Source of the DNA: Anaerohalosphaeraceae bacterium
GTDB taxonomy: Bacteria; Planctomycetota; Phycisphaerae; Sedimentisphaerales; Anaerohalosphaeraceae
DNA length: 18,140 nt
Direction: 5' to 3'
Assembly (NCBI GenBank): GCA_030671565.1
Contig: DAOVIC010000010.1
Span: 1 to 18,140, forward strand
Numbering within the stretch: position 1 is the stretch's first letter; every line of letters starts with the position of its first letter. Positions 13,315-18,140 of the stretch are shown one piece after another. The notes beneath the pieces were generated by a model. It did no database searches, was not told the DNA's origin, and worked only from the letters and a program-made list of their open reading frames with translations. The position numbers and the translations under genes are program-made.

Positions 13315-16300
13315 ATGAGTGCTTTGGATACGAGATTGAGCCGGTCTTTTGGGTTTCTTAATGCTACCCAGTTTCTTGGCGCGTTTAACGATAACGTTTT
13401 CAAGCTTCTGCTTATTATGTTTCTGACCGCAGGGCTGACTGCCGATGCTGTCAGTAATGTGGTAGCTATCGCCGGTATATGGTTTGTCATTCCGTTTTTG
13501 CTTTTTACGCCCTTTGCCGGTAAGCTTGCCGACCGTTTCAGCAAGCAAAGAATCGTCGTTTGTGTGAAAGTTGCCGAGATACTGGTTATGGCCGCTGCCT
13601 GCATTGCGTTCGCATTTGAGACGCGGTACGGGCTTTACGGGGTATTGTTTGCGATGGCGATGCAGAGTGCGTTTTTCGGCCCGTCGAAATATGGTATCGT
13701 GCCCGAACTTGTCCGCAGCGACCAGCTTTCCAAGGCGAACGGTTTTCTCGAGGGTTTTACCTATCTTGCGATAGTTGGGGGGACGGCGTTCGGTCTTGGC
13801 CTTGCCGAGATCAGCGGCGGTCACTATGCGATAGTTACCCTTGCCTGCCTGATGATAGCGATAGGGGGTTTCTTTACGGGTCTTTTCGTTAAGAAGACGC
13901 CGGCAATGGGATCGAAGAGCAAAGCATCGGTCTTTTTTGTGCGTGACGTATATCGTACGCTTGCTGAAATACGCAGGGAGAGGGATCTTTTGCTGGCGGT
14001 GTTCGCGTCGGCGTATTTTACGCTGCTCGGGGCATATATTTATAACAACCTGATCCCGTACGGTATGAGTGTTTTTGGTCTTAGCCAGATGCAAAGCGGC
14101 AGACTTTTTGTGGTAGCCGCGATAGGCATTGGTATCGGTTCTTTCATCGCCGGTAAGATAAGCGGCCGCAAGGTCGAGCCCGGTTTGATTCCCCTTGGTT
14201 CGATAGGGCTTACGGTGACATCGTATTCGCTGGGGTTTATCGGCGAGTCGAGAGCTATGGCGGCAATAATGATACTGCTTATGGGTATATTCGCCGGTCT
14301 GTTCGTTGTTCCGATTCATGCGTTTATACAACTTCGCAGCCCAGGGGAAAAACGGGGACAGATCCTTGCCGCATCTGGTTTTCTGGGATGGGTTGGCGTC
14401 CTTATAGCATCCGGTTTGATTATTTTGTTTGTGAATGTTTTTAATGTAAGTCCGCAGCAATCCTTCATCGTCCTTAGCATTATGACGCTGGTATTGACAG
14501 TAATTACAGTAGTGCTTTTGCCGGACTTTCTTGTGCGTTTTCTCGTACTGCTGCTTACGCGGATATGCTACAAGATCAAGATCGAGGGGTTGGAGAACGT
14601 TCCTGAAGATGGAGGGGTACTTTTGGTATCTAATCATGTTTCGTGGGTAGATGCTGTGATCTTAAGCGCTACTCAGCAGCGTCGCATCCGGTTTCTGATG
14701 GACAAAGCGATATATGAAGCGCACTGGCTAAGGTGGATATTCAAGCTGATGAAGGTGATCCTGATATCTCCGAAAGACAGCCCCAAGAAGCTTATCGCAT
14801 CGTTTAGAGAGGCAAGGGCGGCGATGGACGAAGGCGATATTGTGTGCATATTCGCAGAAGGAGCGATCACGCGGCACGGAATGCTGCTGGCGTTTAAGGG
14901 TGGCTATCAGCGGATCATCAAGGGCAGCGATTATTCGATAGTTCCGGCGTATATCGGCGGTGCATGGGGCAGTATCTTCAGCTATTACAGGGGCAAATTG
15001 CTTGCCGGACTTCCCAAAAAGTTTCCGTACCCCGTGTCGGTTCATTTCGGAAATCCGATGCCGCCTCACTCGACTGTCAGTGCAATTCGCCTGGAGGTAA
15101 TGCAGCTTTCATGCGATTATTTTGAGGGCCTAAAACGCAACAGAAGATCGCTGGCAGAGTCTTTCATCAGTACTGCCCGCAGGCATTGGGGGAGGCATTG
15201 CATTGCCGACAGTTCCTCAAAAAGATTAAAGTACGGACAGGCGCTTACCGCTGCCTTTGCGGTTAGTGAAAAGCTTAAAGCTATTACCAGAGGACAGCGT
15301 TGTATTGGAATACTTCTGCCGCCTTGCGCAGGAGGCGTACTTGCCAATATTGCCATTGCATTGCTGAACAAAATTTCCGTTAATCTTAATTATACCGTAT
15401 CTTCCGAGCTGCGTGCATCTTCGATTTCGCAATGTGATATCAAGTGCGTTATATCGTCGCGAACTTTTCTTGAAAAGGCGAAAATAACCGAAGAGATAGA
15501 CGGGCTGGTGTTTATTGAAGATATTATCAAGCAGATCGGGTACTTAGATAAGCTTAGTGCGTTCCTGAAGGCGATGTTTGTCCCTAAAAAATTGCTCGCA
15601 TGTGCAAAAAGTAACCGTGGTGACGAGATCGCTACGATTATTTTTTCTTCGGGCAGTACGGGCCATCCGAAAGGCATAATGCTCAGCCATCATAATATCC
15701 TGTCAAATATCGAATCTATGCGGTTGGTATTCAGGATTCAGACTAATGACGACCTTTGTGCAGTTCTGCCGTTTTTCCACAGCCTCGGTTTTACGTGTAC
15801 ATTGTGGCTTCCGATCACGACGGGAGTCTCTGCGACATATATAGCAAATCCCATCGATGCCAAAACCGTAGGCGAGTGTGTCCGTAAGAACAAATCGACT
15901 TTGCTTTTTGCCCCTCCGACATTTCTTATAGGATATGTCAGGCGTATTGACAGAGAAGATTTTGCCAGTTTTCGCCAGGTAGTAGCCGGCGCCGAAAAGC
16001 TAAAGCAGAAGCTGTCGGATTCGTTCGCGAAAAAATTCGGTATAAAATTGCTCGAAGGTTATGGCGCAACAGAGCTTTCTCCGGTTGCAACGCTGAATGT
16101 TCCGGATATAAATATCGAAGGTGTTTATCAGGTAGGCGCCAAATGCGGTACTGTTGGCCATCCCTTACCCGGTGTTGCGGCTAAGGTCGAGGACCTGGAA
16201 ACGGGCGAACTTCTGGATGTAGATCAGGTCGGTCTGTTGAAGGTCAAGGGGCCCAACGTGATGGCCGGTTATCTTGATATGCCTGAGATGACAAAGAAAG

Positions 16301-16722
16301 TGCTCAGTGACGGCTGGTACGATACCGGTGATGTCGCCAGTATCGACGAGGACGGTTTTGTAACTATCAAGGATCGGCTCAGCCGTTTCAGCAAGATCGG
16401 CGGAGAGATGGTTCCGCACGTTGGCATAGAGGAAGCTTATCTCAAGGGGCTTTCCACGCATGAACATATTGTGGCGGTTACCGGTGTTCCCGATGAAAAG
16501 AAGGGCGAGGAGCTTGTGGTCCTGTACCTTGATGAAGCAGGCGACCCGGAAAAACTGCATGAAATTATTACAAACAGCGATTTGCCGAATATTTGGAAAC
16601 CGCGGCAAAGCAATTATATAAAGATAGATGAGATGCCGGTTTTAGGTTCTGGCAAGCTGGATATAATGAAGCTTCGCAAGATGGCATTTGCGGGAATGGG
16701 TATCGAAGACCAAACAACATGA
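13315..16722 (+). CDS. LplT-PlsC-acyl-ACP synthetase fusion (lysophospholipid transport and re-acylation)
   Basis: This 1135-residue protein has three domains. Residues 1-410 are an MFS transporter of the LplT type ([19 protein letters not shown], many membrane segments). Residues about 420-620 are a PlsC acyltransferase with His441-x4-Asp446 in NHVSWVD, Glu515-Gly516 in [10 protein letters not shown], and IVPAYIGG. Residues about 640-1135 are an AMP-forming acyl-ACP/CoA synthetase with [10 protein letters not shown] (778-787), EGYGATE (914-920), YDTGD (1002-1006) and the C-terminal catalytic Lys1114 in GSGKLD. In Escherichia coli, LplT flips lysophosphatidylethanolamine inward and Aas re-acylates it at the 2-position; here both are one chain, an arrangement known from several phyla. 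All key residues are present. The upstream hydrolase fits the same lipid pathway. The start ATG has a GGAG about a dozen bases upstream. Confidence 0.94.
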   Translation: MSALDTRLSRSFGFLNATQFLGAFNDNVFKLLLIMFLTAGLTADAVSNVVAIAGIWFVIPFLLFTPFAGKLADRFSKQRIVVCVKVAEILVMAAACIAFAFETRYGLYGVLFAMAMQSAFFGPSKYGIVPELVRSDQLSKANGFLEGFTYLAIVGGTAFGLGLAEISGGHYAIVTLACLMIAIGGFFTGLFVKKTPAMGSKSKASVFFVRDVYRTLAEIRRERDLLLAVFASAYFTLLGAYIYNNLIPYGMSVFGLSQMQSGRLFVVAAIGIGIGSFIAGKISGRKVEPGLIPLGSIGLTVTSYSLGFIGESRAMAAIMILLMGIFAGLFVVPIHAFIQLRSPGEKRGQILAASGFLGWVGVLIASGLIILFVNVFNVSPQQSFIVLSIMTLVLTVITVVLLPDFLVRFLVLLLTRICYKIKIEGLENVPEDGGVLLVSNHVSWVDAVILSATQQRRIRFLMDKAIYEAHWLRWIFKLMKVILISPKDSPKKLIASFREARAAMDEGDIVCIFAEGAITRHGMLLAFKGGYQRIIKGSDYSIVPAYIGGAWGSIFSYYRGKLLAGLPKKFPYPVSVHFGNPMPPHSTVSAIRLEVMQLSCDYFEGLKRNRRSLAESFISTARRHWGRHCIADSSSKRLKYGQALTAAFAVSEKLKAITRGQRCIGILLPPCAGGVLANIAIALLNKISVNLNYTVSSELRASSISQCDIKCVISSRTFLEKAKITEEIDGLVFIEDIIKQIGYLDKLSAFLKAMFVPKKLLACAKSNRGDEIATIIFSSGSTGHPKGIMLSHHNILSNIESMRLVFRIQTNDDLCAVLPFFHSLGFTCTLWLPITTGVSATYIANPIDAKTVGECVRKNKSTLLFAPPTFLIGYVRRIDREDFASFRQVVAGAEKLKQKLSDSFAKKFGIKLLEGYGATELSPVATLNVPDINIEGVYQVGAKCGTVGHPLPGVAAKVEDLETGELLDVDQVGLLKVKGPNVMAGYLDMPEMTKKVLSDGWYDTGDVASIDEDGFVTIKDRLSRFSKIGGEMVPHVGIEEAYLKGLSTHEHIVAVTGVPDEKKGEELVVLYLDEAGDPEKLHEIITNSDLPNIWKPRQSNYIKIDEMPVLGSGKLDIMKLRKMAFAGMGIEDQTT

Positions 16723-16749
16723 CAGAGGTTAATTAATAAGGGAGTGGAA

Positions 16750-18140
16750 ATGGTTAAGAAATTTGTATTGGTTGTGTTTGTTTTATGTGCGTTTGGAATA
16801 TTTCCCAATGCTTTCGGCGATGACGTTTATTATTATGTTTCGTTAAGCAAGCTAAGGATCGACAATGGCGAATTACCGGTTTCGGCTTCGGTTGACCAGT
16901 CGCTAAGGAATATTGACCGGTCAATGCGGTCGAACATAGAAAATTATGTTCAGCCCTATGCTGTTGGCAGCAACGGGGAAGAAATATACCTGAGATATGA
17001 GCCGGAGAGAAGGACGCGTAACTGGAACATAAGACGGCCCATATCGAACCTTGTCGCTGATACTTTTATGGCGATCCGAACACAGAAGTCCGGCACGCCT
17101 TCCGGTGTCTTGTATTTGCCAAGGGCGGATTTTTCAGGAATGGAACGTTTGGAGTTTTCGCTTGACAGTGTCGAGCAGGATCAGGAATTTGCCAGAAGAA
17201 ATTTCCTCAATACAAAGGAAAAACATTACGAAAGGCTTTTGCGTTTAAGAGGTGCAGGCGCAGCATGGTATCGTTATCAGATACGCCAGGTGCAGATAGA
17301 ACTTAGCGGTAAAGCGGCGGATGACGGAAACGCCGGGCGTACAAGGCCTGCCAGGCAATCGCAGCTTGAGAGGACGTTTGCGATATTCAGCGGCGGCAGG
17401 GCGATAAGCGAAAACCTTCAGCTCGACCGTCAACTTCGCGTGACATCCGAACAAGCCGACTTGATCGATGTCAATTCCATTGAAGGGGTCACTGTCAATG
17501 AGATCGACTGGTCCCCGTTAATATCCGGCAAAAATCCGGCTAAAGACAGGCTGGCACGTTTGATACCTGCCGATCAGTATGCGGTCTTTTTTCCGACTTT
17601 TAATGCGATGATGACGCTGCTTGACGAATTGGAAGAGAGCAGTTCGCCGTTTTTGCGGCTGGCAGTTCCCCGCGCCGAAAATGCCGAGATAAAGATCAGG
17701 TATGAAAGACAACTCTGTATTTCACTCGATAAGATGGTTCGGATATTCGGCTCTACGACAATTGCCGGAGTAGCTTATACCGGTTCTGATCCGTATCTTC
17801 CAACAGGTTCAGACAAGGCGGTAATGTTCGATGCAAGGATTTCCAGTCTGGTGAGGAACTACATTGCCAGTGACCAAAAAAAGGCTTTGAAGGAAATACC
17901 AGGTGCCAAAAGGGTTGCCGGTAGCGTTGACGGCGTTGAGTACAAGGGAGTTGTTTCGCCGGGCAGGGTGGTTTGTTCGTATATGGCGACGATAGACGAT
18001 GTCGTTGTCGTGACCAACTCGTTGTTTCAACTCGGTCAGATAGTCAAGGCTGGCAAAGGCCAGGTACAGACGATGGATTCTTTGGACGAGTATACGTTTT
18101 TTAGAGACCGGTATAAGCTTGGTGAAGATGATGAGACGGC
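16750..18140 (+). CDS. Large secreted protein of unknown function (3' truncated by window)
   Basis: The frame is open from the ATG at 16750 to the end of the window (463 codons seen). It begins with a signal peptide (MVKKFVLVVFVLCAFG, cleavage probably after NAFG near residue 23), preceded by AAGGGAGTGG as a ribosome binding site. The mature part has no repeats, Cys motifs or membrane segments. Recognisable features are LIPADQYAVFFPTFNAM near 275, a strand-rich middle, and VDGVEYKGVVSPGRVVCSYM followed by DDVVVVTNSLFQL and LDEYTFFRDRYKLG. The last pattern resembles the big periplasmic proteins of planctomycetes that carry a DUF3352-like domain, but this is only a resemblance from memory. It starts 27 bases after the fusion gene and is probably co-transcribed with it. 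Its role is unknown. Confidence 0.85.
   Translation, partial: MVKKFVLVVFVLCAFGIFPNAFGDDVYYYVSLSKLRIDNGELPVSASVDQSLRNIDRSMRSNIENYVQPYAVGSNGEEIYLRYEPERRTRNWNIRRPISNLVADTFMAIRTQKSGTPSGVLYLPRADFSGMERLEFSLDSVEQDQEFARRNFLNTKEKHYERLLRLRGAGAAWYRYQIRQVQIELSGKAADDGNAGRTRPARQSQLERTFAIFSGGRAISENLQLDRQLRVTSEQADLIDVNSIEGVTVNEIDWSPLISGKNPAKDRLARLIPADQYAVFFPTFNAMMTLLDELEESSSPFLRLAVPRAENAEIKIRYERQLCISLDKMVRIFGSTTIAGVAYTGSDPYLPTGSDKAVMFDARISSLVRNYIASDQKKALKEIPGAKRVAGSVDGVEYKGVVSPGRVVCSYMATIDDVVVVTNSLFQLGQIVKAGKGQVQTMDSLDEYTFFRDRYKLGEDDET

Noticed and set aside
13183..14637. A 484-codon open frame on the minus strand
   Set aside because: It lies opposite the well-supported LplT-like domain, its translation is rich in Lys, Arg, Gln, Tyr and His without any domain pattern, and it has no ribosome binding site. 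It is a shadow of the codon use of the real gene.
1..18140. CRISPR array, insertion sequence or phage genes
   Set aside because: I saw no regularly spaced repeats, transposase or structural phage genes; the only perfect long repeat noticed is the 30-bp pair around the Skp-like gene.

Overview
The window (about 43% GC by eye, gene-dense, Gram-negative style lipoproteins, sigma-54 control, type II secretion/type IV pilus-like genes) looks like a piece of a Planctomycetota-type chromosome. That placement is inferred from gene style and is not proven by any marker gene here.

Left part (1-3346, + strand): the 3' end of a GspE/PilB assembly ATPase, a GspF/PilC inner-membrane platform protein and three small prepilin-like proteins, packed as one ComG/Gsp-like operon. 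It is followed by a membrane PAS-HisKA sensor kinase (3478-5349) and a receiver-only response regulator (5647-6057). The regulator overlaps a broken second receiver fragment (6033-6269), which ends at an intrinsic terminator.

Middle part (6484-9856): a ClpP-fold lipoprotein with an altered triad; a 435-base non-coding stretch holding the 3' half of a decayed tRNA-Arg-like sequence; and a soluble three-PAS NarL/DegS-type histidine kinase that has no response regulator in the window. A strong stem-loop terminator at 9809-9848 separates it from the convergent next gene.

Right part (9856-18140): this is the most coherent and interesting block. A minus-strand sigma-54 activator (GAFTGA ATPase) is divergent from a four-gene + strand set: a Skp/OmpH-like lipoprotein, a membrane-anchored alpha/beta hydrolase of the lysophospholipase/S33 type, a three-domain LplT-PlsC-acyl-ACP synthetase fusion, and a large secreted protein that runs off the window. 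A textbook -24/-12 sigma-54 promoter lies upstream of the first of these genes. An inverted repeat that could be the activator site lies between it and the activator gene. The gene content suggests an envelope stress or phospholipid repair regulon: lysophospholipid made or removed by the hydrolase, flipped and re-acylated by the fusion, with a periplasmic chaperone-like lipoprotein. A 30-bp perfect direct repeat flanks the lipoprotein gene and suggests that it was inserted or duplicated into the operon.
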